Source of the DNA: Rivularia sp. PCC 7116
GTDB taxonomy: Bacteria; Cyanobacteriota; Cyanobacteriia; Cyanobacteriales; Nostocaceae
Assembly (NCBI RefSeq): GCF_000316665.1
Contig: NC_019678.1
Location: forward strand, 2,914,001 to 2,978,000
Reading direction: 5' to 3'
DNA: 64,000 bases
This document shows, piece after piece, positions 45,514 through 54,311 of the stretch; positions within the stretch are counted from its first letter, which is position 1, and each line of letters opens with the position of its first letter. The notes below the pieces were generated by a model, which worked only from the letters and a program-made list of their open reading frames with translations, had not been told where the DNA came from and made no database searches. The translations under genes were made by a program, and so were the position numbers.

Positions 45514-46272
45514 TCAAAACCAACCTTCTTGTTCGAGGGTTTCAATTAACTGAAGTCCACGAGGATCGCCAACTCCCAGTAGTGCCGCTTTTGTATCTTC
45601 GCGCACTCCTAAATCATTATCTTCAGCGAAAGCTTGAATTAAAGCATCAATAGCAGTAGCGTAAACAATATTTGAAGGTAGCTCCTTACATAATTGTCCT
45701 ATTGACCAAGCACAATTGCTTCGTACAGCTGGCACAGAATCTTTGACTAAGCCTTCAATTAAAGGTGGCATCGCACCCACAACAGCTTCGTAACCAACTT
45801 CTGCCATTTGTGCAAAAGAACTAGCAGCCCACAATCGTACTGCGGAGATATCGGTTCTCAAGGCATCGGCTAAAGTGGCTAAACAACGTATATCTCGACA
45901 ATTACCCAGCGCCCATACCACACCTTTACGTACATGACCGTTCCAGTCTTGATTGTATTGGTGAATCAACGGTTCAACCGCATCTGGGCTTGGATTGCGT
46001 CCAATGCCATATGCTGCACTGACTCGTACCAGAGGGCAAATATCTGTTAATAAACGAATTAAATGAGGAGTAGCGCGGGCATCTTCAATATCACAAAAAG
46101 CACGTGCCGCCAGCATTTTCTGCTGTGGCTGAGGATTTTCAAGCAGTGCTAACATAGCCTCCGGTGATGGTTTTTCCGCTTCCGACTCCGCGCTCAGCGG
46201 TTCCATCTTATCTAAAGGGCTTTCTAGCTCCGCTTCGACATCAAGTAGATAACGGTCATCTGCATCATACAT
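45514..46272 (-). CDS. HEAT-repeat protein
   Basis: A 252-residue soluble protein. Residues 1-40 are an acidic leader (YDADDRYLLDVEAELESPLD). Residues about 42-245 hold five or six HEAT/PBS-lyase-like repeats, with cores such as MLAARAFCDIEDARATPHLI, VRVSAAYGIGRNPSPDAVEPLI and VRKGVVWALGNCRD. The sequence resembles the cyanobacterial Slr1098/IaiH type, a partner of the iron-sulfur protein IscA1 in Synechocystis. That link is from memory and moderate. HEAT proteins also serve as phycobilin lyases, but no lyase-specific motif was seen. Confidence 0.7.
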   Translation of the reverse strand: MYDADDRYLLDVEAELESPLDKMEPLSAESEAEKPSPEAMLALLENPQPQQKMLAARAFCDIEDARATPHLIRLLTDICPLVRVSAAYGIGRNPSPDAVEPLIHQYNQDWNGHVRKGVVWALGNCRDIRCLATLADALRTDISAVRLWAASSFAQMAEVGYEAVVGAMPPLIEGLVKDSVPAVRSNCAWSIGQLCKELPSNIVYATAIDALIQAFAEDNDLGVREDTKAALLGVGDPRGLQLIETLEQEGWF

Positions 46273-46309
46273 AATCTTAAAATTACCATTACCCTGTAAC
46301 TTTGGGAAG

Positions 46310-46403
46310 TAGGGGAATGGGAAAGACAGAAGAGAGGGGGGAGAGGGAGAAGAATAAATTCTTTAGTGTAACTGCTCACTGCTCACTACTCACTGCTCAC
46401 TGC
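46310..46403. repeat. GA-rich tract and CTGCTCACT repeats
   Basis: GAGAGGGGGGAGAGGGAGAAG near 46331-46351 is followed by ACTGCTCACT units iterated about five times at 46370-46408. This is a spacer repeat of the same style as elsewhere. Confidence 0.6.
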
Positions 46404-46895
46404 TCACTGTAAAGGTTTAACCATCCACAAAGATTGAGTTTGATAGCCAAGCTGGTTGTAGAGATTTATTGCTGGCTCGTTGGTTTGAAAAACCTGTAGT
46501 GCTATTTGGGTATCACCTCTTTCTTTAGCCGAGTTTTCTGCTTGCTGCATTAAGGCTGTGCCGATACCTTTGCGCCGATGTTGTGGATTTACGTAAAGAA
46601 GAAATATGTGTGTGTGACGCAATCCGCTAATCTGGTCAATAGCGTTCCCCATCCACAAACAAGCAATTGGACGTGTGGGAAATATATCTAATTGTTCTTG
46701 TTTTTCTGCTGAATATTCTACCCACCATAAAGGGGTTTCTGTAGAAAGATACTGCTCTACTGTTTGCGATAAATGTGAAAAATCTTGTCGCGGAAACATA
46801 TCTTGGTAGGTGCGCTGCATGAATTTTACCAGCAGCGCTCTATCCAAGGTTGAGCCGGAACGAATTGTATAATCCGGTAGTAGTTTTTCTGCCAC
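46404..46895 (-). CDS. GNAT-family N-acetyltransferase
   Basis: A 163-residue protein with the acetyl-CoA-binding motif A: LLYVNPQHRRKGIGTALMQQAE (about 97-118, R/Q-x-x-G-x-G/A). Motif B is ALQVFQTNEPAINLYNQLGYQ. The N-terminal part is the usual acceptor-binding half. The acceptor cannot be read from the sequence. The gene is 19 bp downstream of the small membrane protein at 46915-47136 and is probably co-transcribed with it. Confidence 0.85.
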   Translation of the reverse strand: MAEKLLPDYTIRSGSTLDRALLVKFMQRTYQDMFPRQDFSHLSQTVEQYLSTETPLWWVEYSAEKQEQLDIFPTRPIACLWMGNAIDQISGLRHTHIFLLYVNPQHRRKGIGTALMQQAENSAKERGDTQIALQVFQTNEPAINLYNQLGYQTQSLWMVKPLQ

Positions 46896-46914
46896 TAATA
46901 AGGTGTTCGCTCGC

Positions 46915-47136
46915 TTAAACTCTGCTGTTGCTTTTGTCTTCCAAGGAGGGAGACATTAATGATGCAAATTCTGATGCTACTCCTGTTTGCCATGTTCCGA
47001 CACCTGCATCTTCTTCAATGGGTGCGGGTGCTGCCATATCTGATGGTAAAAATATACGAGCGCTAACTGCTACCAAGGCTAAGGAGAAAATTAATACTGC
47101 AATTAAAGGAGCAATGTATTGACGTAATATTGCCAT
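46915..47136 (-). CDS. Small membrane-anchored protein, unknown function
   Basis: A 73-residue protein starting at ATG 47136. Residues 8-29 are one hydrophobic helix (IAPLIAVLIFSLALVAVSARIF), followed by a short Pro/Ala/Glu-rich segment and a polar tail (SLEDKSNSRV). The topology is probably N-in with the tail outside, or the reverse. It precedes the GNAT gene by 19 bp, so they are probably one transcript. I recall similar small proteins in cyanobacteria but no known function. Confidence 0.7.
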   Translation of the reverse strand: MAILRQYIAPLIAVLIFSLALVAVSARIFLPSDMAAPAPIEEDAGVGTWQTGVASEFASLMSPSLEDKSNSRV

Positions 47137-47201
47137 ATTCAGAAGCTTTAGTGATTAGTTTTTAGTTTAATGTTACACCGCTTAATGTAATTTAAACTAT
47201 T

Positions 47202-47609
47202 TTAACGCTGTCTGTCTCTTTCCAAGTCAGCGATCGCTCTTTGCCAATACCAATTTTCTGACATGTCGGGATGATTTTGCTTAAGTTGTTTTACTAAGCG
47301 GTTTGCTGTGGGTTTATCGCCTCCAAGCAAAGTGAAAAGTTGATTTTGCAAATGTGCATCGGCTGTGGGTTCTGGGGTTGGGTATGGTGGCTGTGTAGAA
47401 AATGAGGAGCGCGATTGACGCTTTTTAAATTCCCAAAAGAGAACAAAATATAAAGTACCGAAGATAATTATTAAGCTAATGGTTCCTAGGAAGGTTACTA
47501 AATTCAGCGTTAAGTATCCCAAAATTAATTGAGAAAGAACGTAGCCGAGTATAATTCCTATGCTCATTAAAATTACAATCGATATAATACCGACGAATTC
47601 TTGCCCCAT
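47202..47609 (-). CDS. Two-helix membrane protein with a helical tail
   Basis: The preferred start is the ATG at 47609 (135 residues, MGQEFVGIIS), which has GAAGGGAAG upstream. Longer in-frame starts to 47666 add no conserved-looking sequence. Residues about 5-30 and 36-62 are membrane helices. A basic KKRQSR segment and a Pro-rich linker follow. The C-terminal 60 residues form a small helical domain (LFTLLGGDKPTANRLVKQLKQNHPDMSENWYWQRAIADLERDR). The function is unknown. Confidence 0.7.
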   Translation of the reverse strand: MGQEFVGIISIVILMSIGIILGYVLSQLILGYLTLNLVTFLGTISLIIIFGTLYFVLFWEFKKRQSRSSFSTQPPYPTPEPTADAHLQNQLFTLLGGDKPTANRLVKQLKQNHPDMSENWYWQRAIADLERDRQR

Positions 47610-47666
47610 AAATCTACTTCCCTTCATAAAATATTGGTTTGAGCAAATAAGAATTATTGCTTCCAA

Positions 47667-48168
47667 GGGGCAAACACTGGCGATGTCAGTTTAGTTGAGC
47701 TTATTTAGCGGTTTAAAATAGCCACCAAACTACAATTGAGAGCATCACTTGATTATTTTTGGCAGGAAATTTTTCCGATATAAAGTGATTTTTTTTGCTC
47801 ATAGCTTACTAAACATCAAAAGTATTAACAAAAAACTAATACTTATTTATACTCAATATTTATTTTTTGCCAGCGTGCCGACATTGGTCGTAAGTAACTC
47901 TATACAGGCTTTTAGCTGTAATTGACGTTTAGATAAACGCGGTCTTGAGTCAAAAAGTCTGAGACTATTTGTTACCAAAGCATCGCCTAGTTTGTAAAGT
48001 GCTATAAATTACCTTTAGCTATTCGTTGATGCTCGCACCCTGGCACAATAATTTTTTTTTAAGATTAAAACATGAACGATATCTTGACACAGTTGTATTT
48101 TCCTGTTGTGCCAATACGCCGAATTTTGGCAAGGATGGAAGAGAAAAATAATTCTAACTGATAACTTC
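47667..48168. other. Gene-free stretch left of the dnd island
   Basis: About 500 bp of AT-rich sequence contains no supported frame. It marks the left border of the phosphorothioation island. I looked for an attachment-site repeat or integrase trace and saw none. Confidence 0.4.
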
Positions 48169-49701
48169 TCACTGTTCGCTGGTTACTGATAAGTCCTCGC
48201 TCTCCTCACTCTCCTCACTTTCAAGCGTTACCTGTTCGCCATTGATTCGATAAAGCTGATGTCCCTTGATTTCTATACTTTTTTCTTCAAGACATTTTTG
48301 CCAACCTTCGCGGGTTCCAATTTCGCTGGGATTTTCAAACAATCCTGCTTGGACTTCAAGTTGAGTAAATTGGGCAAATTGTTCGTAAAGTGGATATTTG
48401 GGAGTGACAAATGTTTCTTTTCGGTGCAGTATAGGGGGATTTTCCCTTGTGGAATAATCGCCGCGAGTGATTTTGAATGTCTTTAAGTCGATAACAATGC
48501 TTGCTTTTAATGTTGGATGAGCATCAGTATCAAAGTCGGGATAATATAAATAAGATATTCGTGGTTCTTTGATGTGAAGTTTAACGAGCGTTGTTTCTTC
48601 CGGTCGCCCAAATGCACGACTGGCACAGCCTTCGTAGATTCGCAGTAATGGCTCTAGTTCTCCGAGCGCTTTGATGTGAACGTAGAGAGCGCTGGGTGTA
48701 AATTTACCAACTTTACTTTTATGGCAAGCTGCTCTAATAATTTTAGGTTCGGCTAAACTAAATAATTTTTCGTCGGCGACTTCGCAAGCATCTCGATATG
48801 TACCGAAAAATGCTTTGATGTCGTGGCGAATTTCTTGGGGTAACTCCGATAATCTAGGACGTTCTTCCTCGAACTGTACTAAAGCGAGATAAACCTGGAT
48901 ATCCAAAGAACGACGGTAGGCGATCGCATCCCATTCTGCTTCATCTGTTGCTTGCAATATGACTTTGAAAGCACGACGAATACTGGTAAATTCTACTAGT
49001 ATTTTTGATTCGGCTTCTGGTTCTAATTCCCCTTCAACTGGCAGCCTGCCGCGTTTTGTATAAAATTTAATTAATGGTGCTAATTCTTGCTTGCAGTTTT
49101 CATATTTTTTGGTAGCAAGAATAATTCTGGGTGCAATTACGCGGGAACGATAGCACTCTACGCGAAAATTTTCTTTTTCTTGTTCGTCGCGGAATATGAA
49201 GAAAATCCCCAGAGCTACAGGTACTGCATCAACTTCTAAAGCGCTATCAATATATTGTTTGAGTTCTGCTTGTTCGTAATATTTCTGAAACGTATTGCGA
49301 CGAGTTACTACACCATCCCCATAAGCTAATTGGTTTTTGCTGCTAATAGCACTGACTAATACTTGAGCGGCAACAATCAATACTTTGCCAGCTAATTTCC
49401 AGGCATTTTGAAGACTTTTGAGGCGTTCTTGGGTATCTTCAATCACATTGAGGATATAACCGAAATTAACTACATCAGCAGAAACCAAAGGTGCATCGGG
49501 TTTGTAATAGGGGTCCCAACCCGCACTTTTTACTTTCATAGCCGTCAATCTTTTCACATCACCGCCATGTCCGCATCCATAGTCAAAAAATGTGGTTTTA
49601 GTATTTATAATTTCAAATTCGACTGCCAATTTTATTGGACGAGATAAGTCTGTGCGGTAAATTGCTGCTCTGTGGCGTTCAATTGCTAAATCTTCCAGCA
49701 T
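48169..49701 (-). CDS. DNA phosphorothioation-associated putative methyltransferase
   Basis: A 510-residue protein. The N-terminal opening AIERHRAAIYRTDLSRPIKLA is followed by a SAM-dependent methyltransferase motif FFDYGCGHGGDVKRL (38-52). Further features are a D-P/D-Y segment and VNFGYILNVIEDTQERL. The rest (about 150-510) is a large domain without recognised motifs. Both the motif and the location after dndE fit the putative methyltransferase family found next to dnd genes. Whether it methylates DNA is unknown. It ends in an acidic tail (ESEESEESED). Confidence 0.85.
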   Translation of the reverse strand: MLEDLAIERHRAAIYRTDLSRPIKLAVEFEIINTKTTFFDYGCGHGGDVKRLTAMKVKSAGWDPYYKPDAPLVSADVVNFGYILNVIEDTQERLKSLQNAWKLAGKVLIVAAQVLVSAISSKNQLAYGDGVVTRRNTFQKYYEQAELKQYIDSALEVDAVPVALGIFFIFRDEQEKENFRVECYRSRVIAPRIILATKKYENCKQELAPLIKFYTKRGRLPVEGELEPEAESKILVEFTSIRRAFKVILQATDEAEWDAIAYRRSLDIQVYLALVQFEEERPRLSELPQEIRHDIKAFFGTYRDACEVADEKLFSLAEPKIIRAACHKSKVGKFTPSALYVHIKALGELEPLLRIYEGCASRAFGRPEETTLVKLHIKEPRISYLYYPDFDTDAHPTLKASIVIDLKTFKITRGDYSTRENPPILHRKETFVTPKYPLYEQFAQFTQLEVQAGLFENPSEIGTREGWQKCLEEKSIEIKGHQLYRINGEQVTLESEESEESEDLSVTSEQ

Positions 49702-49734
49702 AAGACAAATTCAATTGGCAATTGGGATTTATTA

Positions 49735-49875
49735 TCTCATATAAAAGGTATTGGTAATTGAGAATTGGTAATTGGGGATTGGGAATTGGGCATTGGGCAT
49801 TGGGCATTGGTAATTGATCTTCCCCCTCACCCCCTCTTCCCCATCTTTCATCTCCCCCTCTCCCCCTCACCTTGC
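49735..49875. repeat. Short tandem repeats (STRR type) within the dnd operon
   Basis: GGTAATT/GGGAATT/GGGCATT units are iterated at 49751-49817 and CCCCTC/CCCCTT units at 49823-49875, between dndE and the methyltransferase gene. The array must be transcribed if the genes form an operon. Confidence 0.75.
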
Positions 49876-49877
49876 CC

Positions 49878-50264
49878 CTACTCTTGAGCGGCTAATTCGA
49901 TCAAGTCTTCAATTTTCTTAATATTAGGATCTCCTGCTAAATAGGCAATACCGCGATGTAGATGCAAACGAAATTGAGTAGCAAGAGTTTCTTTGTCGGT
50001 TCCTAAACCGTCGTTATAGCAGCGTTGTTTGAGAGCTAAAAGCAGCATGTCGGACATTTCACCGCCAAATATTCGCCATGATAATTCAACGTTACTGTCT
50101 TGAGGTATCGGTACGGGAGAAGGAATAGTTTTTTCTGCCAATGAACGACAAAAACCCCACCGACATAAAATATTCCACTGGTCAATTTTGGTAAAGCGTC
50201 TGAGCTTCAAAAGTTGATCTTTGGCTGTTTGGGATAGGCGGATGCGTTCGATTGGTGATTCCAT
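49878..50264 (-). CDS. dndE: DNA sulfur modification protein DndE
   Basis: A 128-residue protein of the DndE family. The opening IERIRLSQTAKDQLLKLRRFTKIDQWNILCRW matches the family, and the GTDKETLATQFRLHLHRGIAYL segment is the usual C-terminal part. DndE forms a tetramer that binds nicked double-stranded DNA and is needed for phosphorothioate installation. It follows dndD by 149 bp, with tandem repeats between, and belongs to the same leftward run. Length is normal. Confidence 0.92.
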   Translation of the reverse strand: MESPIERIRLSQTAKDQLLKLRRFTKIDQWNILCRWGFCRSLAEKTIPSPVPIPQDSNVELSWRIFGGEMSDMLLLALKQRCYNDGLGTDKETLATQFRLHLHRGIAYLAGDPNIKKIEDLIELAAQE

Positions 50265-50269
50265 GATTT

Positions 50270-50413
50270 ATTAATTGGTAATTGGTAATTGGTAATGGGT
50301 AATGGGTAATGGGTAATTGGGCATTGGGCATGGGGAATTGGTAATTTCTAACTTGCTACCTGATAACTGTTCACTGCTCACTGTTCACTGTTCACTGTTC
50401 ACTGTTCACTGGC
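50270..50413. repeat. Short tandem repeats (STRR type) between dndD and dndE
   Basis: GGTAATT/GGTAATG/GGGCATT units are iterated at 50276-50342 and TGTTCAC/TGCTCAC units at 50365-50411. The plus-strand frame through this array is not a gene. Confidence 0.75.
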
Positions 50414-52402
50414 TTATTTCCAAAAATATCCGCTTTCTACGGTGGTTTGACGAGTGTTTTGAGAGTATTGCAAGACGTATTCGCGAGCTATGGCTTCGTT
50501 TTTTCGGAGAGTATCTACTTCTTTTTGAGCTATTTCTGTATCGGTGGAAAGCAATATTACTTGATGGGATGCTGAAGGAAAGTATCTTTCTATTAAGTTA
50601 CTGCGGTGGGATGAATCTAAACGTCCTAAAGGAGTGTCAATAGCTACGGGTAAACGATGCCCGGATACTCTTGCTAATGCCCAAAGAAATGCGATCGCTA
50701 AAAGTTGTTTTTCGCCAGCAGATAAGCGGTGTTTATCAACTGGCTGAGAATTTAAGTCGTATAGGGAAAGGCTAAAGGTATTGGTGTCGATAACGATACG
50801 GTGTACTAAATCGGATTTGTGCAATAGATAGCGGAAGCATTCTGTGACTTCGTTTTCTAGTTTATTTAATTTTCTTAAGGTAAGTCTTTCGCGAAACATT
50901 TTTAGGGTTTCTTGTACTCTTGCTGATGCGTTGATAATATTTTCTTTGCTGTTACGTTCGATGGTTTGAATGCTATATTCTGTTAAGTCTTTTTTTAATT
51001 TCTCAATTTCTGTTTGTAACTCGATTAAGCGAAGAGCTATTGTTTCGCAATTATTTTTTATACTGGTAACTTTGTCCTGTGCTTTTTTCACAGAATCTAC
51101 TAACTTTTGGTAATCTTCTGGTGTTGCTGCTGTTTGTATTTGTCTTTCTAAAGTAATGATTTCTTCTTCTTGATTCTTTAATTGCTCTAATTGTCGTTGA
51201 GCATGATTGCGAGCAGTTTTTAAGTAGTATAGAACATTTCCTACCTGACTCAAGCTTTCTGCATCTGCTAATAACCAAGGTTCTTCTTTTATAGATGTAT
51301 TGATTGTTTCTACATCATCATCTAAAAAAGTTTTTATCCGATCTATTTTATCTTCTGCAATCTCTATTTCACTGATTAGCTCAAGCAAACGCTTGTCTCG
51401 TTCGATTAATATATCTCGGGCTATTTGCTGTTGCTGAATTTTTGATTCTATTTCTCCCCTTTGTTGAGCTTGGTTTAGTAGCGGTTCAATAAGAGTTAAT
51501 GGTAAAACTCCGGCAGTTAGTTCGGTCATTTCCTGACGGGTGTTTTCCACTTCCCTAAGTTTTTCTGTTTTTTGCTGTTCTAACTGACTGCTTTCCGAAG
51601 CTATTTTTCCGCCTTCACTAAGAAATTTATCAAAGGCTTTTTGCTGTTGTGCTTCTGCTTTTTCTAAAGATGCTAATTCTTGTTTTTCTATCTTTTTAGT
51701 TTTTGTGTATTCTTCTTGCAGATGATTAAGCTGTTTTTCTATTTCTTCTAAATTCGCTAATTCTTTTGTATCTGCAAGCTCTTTACGTTTGCGATTCACT
51801 AATATTTCTAAATCTACTGTCAAACGTTCTGCTAATTCCAAACCTAAAAGGGCGCGAATTGCTTCAACTACAATGAAGGGTGGTTGTTCTTGTTCTGCTA
51901 ATTCTTTTACCTGTTCGCCATCAAATAAAAACAGGTTAGAAATTCCTAAAGGTAAAAGGTTTTCGATGTATTCGTCCCAAATACTTACTAACCCCGTATC
52001 TAACCATTCATCATTTTCACCAATATCTAAAATGCCTAAATGGTCTTTACCATCTTTAGGGTTTTTTTCCCAAGTTCTAACTATACGATATTTTACAGGT
52101 TTATCGTTATCAATATGTTCAAAAGCGAGTTCAACGCGAGTTTTATCTGTAGGTGATTTATGACTATTTACGCATTGATTGAGAAAGTCATGATAACTTA
52201 AATTACCACGAGTAGAACATTGAGCGCGATGTCCGTAAAGTGCGAGGCGAATCGCATCCATAAATGTTGTTTTTCCGCCACCATTCATTCCACCAACTAA
52301 AATAATTGGACGAGGATTTTCGCTATCATTTGGCTCTAAGTTTATCACCTGACGACCGCAATATGGGCCAAAATTTTCTAAAACAAGTTCTAAAAATATC
52401 AT
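50414..52402 (-). CDS. dndD: DNA sulfur modification protein DndD (SMC-like ATPase)
   Basis: A 662-residue SMC/RecF-type ATPase. Walker A is VGGMNGGGKTT (36-46) in the DndD-typical context RPIILVGGMNG and LALYGHR. The FLFDGEQVKELA motif (about 160) is shared with other DndD proteins. Two long coiled-coil arms (about 195-500) follow. The signature LSAGEKQLLAIAF and Walker B VAIDTPLGRLDS close the ATPase head. DndD is thought to alter DNA structure or nick the strand during sulfur insertion, with DndC and DndE. Its start is 89 bp after the dndC stop. Confidence 0.95.
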   Translation of the reverse strand: MIFLELVLENFGPYCGRQVINLEPNDSENPRPIILVGGMNGGGKTTFMDAIRLALYGHRAQCSTRGNLSYHDFLNQCVNSHKSPTDKTRVELAFEHIDNDKPVKYRIVRTWEKNPKDGKDHLGILDIGENDEWLDTGLVSIWDEYIENLLPLGISNLFLFDGEQVKELAEQEQPPFIVVEAIRALLGLELAERLTVDLEILVNRKRKELADTKELANLEEIEKQLNHLQEEYTKTKKIEKQELASLEKAEAQQQKAFDKFLSEGGKIASESSQLEQQKTEKLREVENTRQEMTELTAGVLPLTLIEPLLNQAQQRGEIESKIQQQQIARDILIERDKRLLELISEIEIAEDKIDRIKTFLDDDVETINTSIKEEPWLLADAESLSQVGNVLYYLKTARNHAQRQLEQLKNQEEEIITLERQIQTAATPEDYQKLVDSVKKAQDKVTSIKNNCETIALRLIELQTEIEKLKKDLTEYSIQTIERNSKENIINASARVQETLKMFRERLTLRKLNKLENEVTECFRYLLHKSDLVHRIVIDTNTFSLSLYDLNSQPVDKHRLSAGEKQLLAIAFLWALARVSGHRLPVAIDTPLGRLDSSHRSNLIERYFPSASHQVILLSTDTEIAQKEVDTLRKNEAIAREYVLQYSQNTRQTTVESGYFWK

Positions 52403-52491
52403 ATGAAAACGGGCATGGGGAATTGGGCATTGGGCATGGGAAGACGAGGAGAAATTAATTTCTAACTTGCTACTTGCTACTCCTAACTATC

Positions 52492-54099
52492 TCACTTCTT
52501 TTTCTTAAATTTCTTATCTGCCCAACTTTTGGTTTTTTCTATTTCTTCTCTTTCTTCTGTTTCTTGATTTGATTTAACATCGCCCAAGGTTAACTGCTTA
52601 ACTTTATCAATATCTCCTTTACCGGCAGCATCTTTTAAATCGCGCTTGAAGTGAGCATTATCAATTGCTTCTTTTTGACTGCGCGAACTTGTTTCAAAAC
52701 ATTTTTCTAAGGCATCATATATGCCGACACGGCGAGATTTCTTACGATACTGACGTTCTGTATCTAACAACTTTGCCATTAATTCTAAATGCATCGCGTC
52801 ATTATCGCAGATTTCTTCTAATACAGCCCATTCGTCGCTGCCTAACAAGCTATAACCCGCTCCTGGGCGAGAGTCTACAAACGATTCACCAGTCACTTCT
52901 TGATAAATTCTAGGTAAGCTATCGTCAAATTCATGTTTCTCTTCTAACCAAATACGTCTAATTTCACTTAATTCATCCGGAGTTATTAAAGTAATATTCC
53001 GCATATCTTCCGGTGCAGTTTGACGAGCTTGAGTTTGTGCCTTGAGTACTCTTGTTAACCAATGTTCGCGCCAATATTTTGTGTAGGGACCTGGAACTGG
53101 TTGCACTGATGTATGACCATCTTTATTACGCTCAAATAACTGTACGTTTCCCCAAATTCGGCGGAAATCACGCTTGTCGTGGTCGTCTTGTATGTCTAGC
53201 TCGTTACGAATATCTAAAAGCGGCTGCATCCATTCTTTTTCTTCATCATTTTGAATCATTGCCTCCATTGATTTATCTTTAGTTACCATAGTGCAAACCC
53301 AACAGCCGAAACGCGAATCGCCGCAACTAGGAGTAGAAGTATCCACCACTAAAGGACATTCATTATCTGCCGTCGCACCACGGTACATAGAAAATAAATC
53401 TTTATTATTACCCCCCCAAGGGTTTTCGCACTGATTAAGATAAATCCACACATCATTATTGCTCCAATCTTCGATAGGGGTGTAAATCAAAGAATTGGGT
53501 AAGCTCGCATTCGGACTTAAACGCTCGCGTACTCTACCTGCTTGATGCTTCTGCATTGTAGCAGCCCGTCTGGAACTTTCGGCTTTACGAGTACCTAAAA
53601 CTAGGATTGTTTCGCCGTTAGCTCTAACCATTTCCCGAATAAACTGATTCGCTGGATTGATTTTTAAACGCGGCGTACACCAGCGAAATTGATTGCGGGG
53701 AGCCGGATAGCCCCTACCGATTAAATTTACCCAAAATGTATCTTGAATTACCGGTAACAATAAATGAGGTTCAACCGGCATTTTCTTTTCTTTGGCAGCA
53801 GATGAAAGTAACTGCATCGAATTACGAACCCATGCTGTAACTATCGGATTTTCTACCAGGGTATCCGTGGTAATTACGTGAATTGTCTTCTTGCGCTGCT
53901 TCGCCGGTAAAGACGCGATCGCATTCCAAACAAGCTGCAAAACCGTGCTAGAGTCTTTACCCCAAGATACGCCAATAATCCAAGGTATTTCGTCTAGTAA
54001 ATATAGTTCCTGGATTTCTTTGGTAATCTCTGGGATTTTATCAATTACCGTAACGGGTGCTGACTGGCTTTTTTTTTCTGATGGTTGGGCAAGAGTCAT
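52492..54099 (-). CDS. dndC: DNA sulfur modification protein DndC (PAPS-reductase-like, 4Fe-4S)
   Basis: A 535-residue ATP-pyrophosphatase-fold protein. The PP-loop is GVSWGKDSSTVLQL (43-56). Cysteines at 141 (RWCTPRLK), 259, 266 and 269 (CGDSRFGCWVC) fit the [4Fe-4S] cluster. DndC activates the DNA backbone by adenylation, and sulfur from a cysteine desulfurase (DndA/IscS) is inserted. No dndA is present here. The C-terminal 100 residues are polar and basic (ends KKFKKKK). It is divergent from dndB, with a 212-bp common control region. Confidence 0.95.
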   Translation of the reverse strand: MTLAQPSEKKSQSAPVTVIDKIPEITKEIQELYLLDEIPWIIGVSWGKDSSTVLQLVWNAIASLPAKQRKKTIHVITTDTLVENPIVTAWVRNSMQLLSSAAKEKKMPVEPHLLLPVIQDTFWVNLIGRGYPAPRNQFRWCTPRLKINPANQFIREMVRANGETILVLGTRKAESSRRAATMQKHQAGRVRERLSPNASLPNSLIYTPIEDWSNNDVWIYLNQCENPWGGNNKDLFSMYRGATADNECPLVVDTSTPSCGDSRFGCWVCTMVTKDKSMEAMIQNDEEKEWMQPLLDIRNELDIQDDHDKRDFRRIWGNVQLFERNKDGHTSVQPVPGPYTKYWREHWLTRVLKAQTQARQTAPEDMRNITLITPDELSEIRRIWLEEKHEFDDSLPRIYQEVTGESFVDSRPGAGYSLLGSDEWAVLEEICDNDAMHLELMAKLLDTERQYRKKSRRVGIYDALEKCFETSSRSQKEAIDNAHFKRDLKDAAGKGDIDKVKQLTLGDVKSNQETEEREEIEKTKSWADKKFKKKK

Positions 54100-54154
54100 T
54101 CGATTATAGATTTAAGTTAAGATTTATAATTTCGGTTTAGCCGCGATAATTAAT

Positions 54155-54275
54155 TACTAGATATATAAACGCAAAATAGCAGAGCAAAACTAGTATTACA
54201 TATTTTTGTACCAACTAAGGTTTTTAAAAACTTTTTTTGTAATATTTTGTTTTGATAACGTTTTTATATATAGTA
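54155..54275. promoter_or_regulatory. Imperfect inverted repeat in the dndB-dndC control region
   Basis: TACTAGATATATAAACG (54155-54171) and CGTTTTTATATATAGTA (54259-54275) match in 15 of 17 positions when inverted. They are 87 bp apart and flank the middle of the divergent promoter region. DndB represses the dnd operon in studied systems, so a looped operator is conceivable. The sequence is AT-rich and chance is a real alternative. Confidence 0.3.
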
Positions 54276-54311
54276 TTTGGATGTCAGTATTTAATTTTTT
54301 AAAGAATTATT

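Noticed and set aside
47667-48168. Integrase or attachment site at the left edge of the dnd island
   Set aside because: There is no integrase frame, tRNA or direct repeat with the right edge, so mobility of the whole island is not supported here.
49679-49870. A minus-strand frame rich in R, G, P and N upstream of the methyltransferase gene
   Set aside because: It is made of spacer repeats and overlaps the true gene start.
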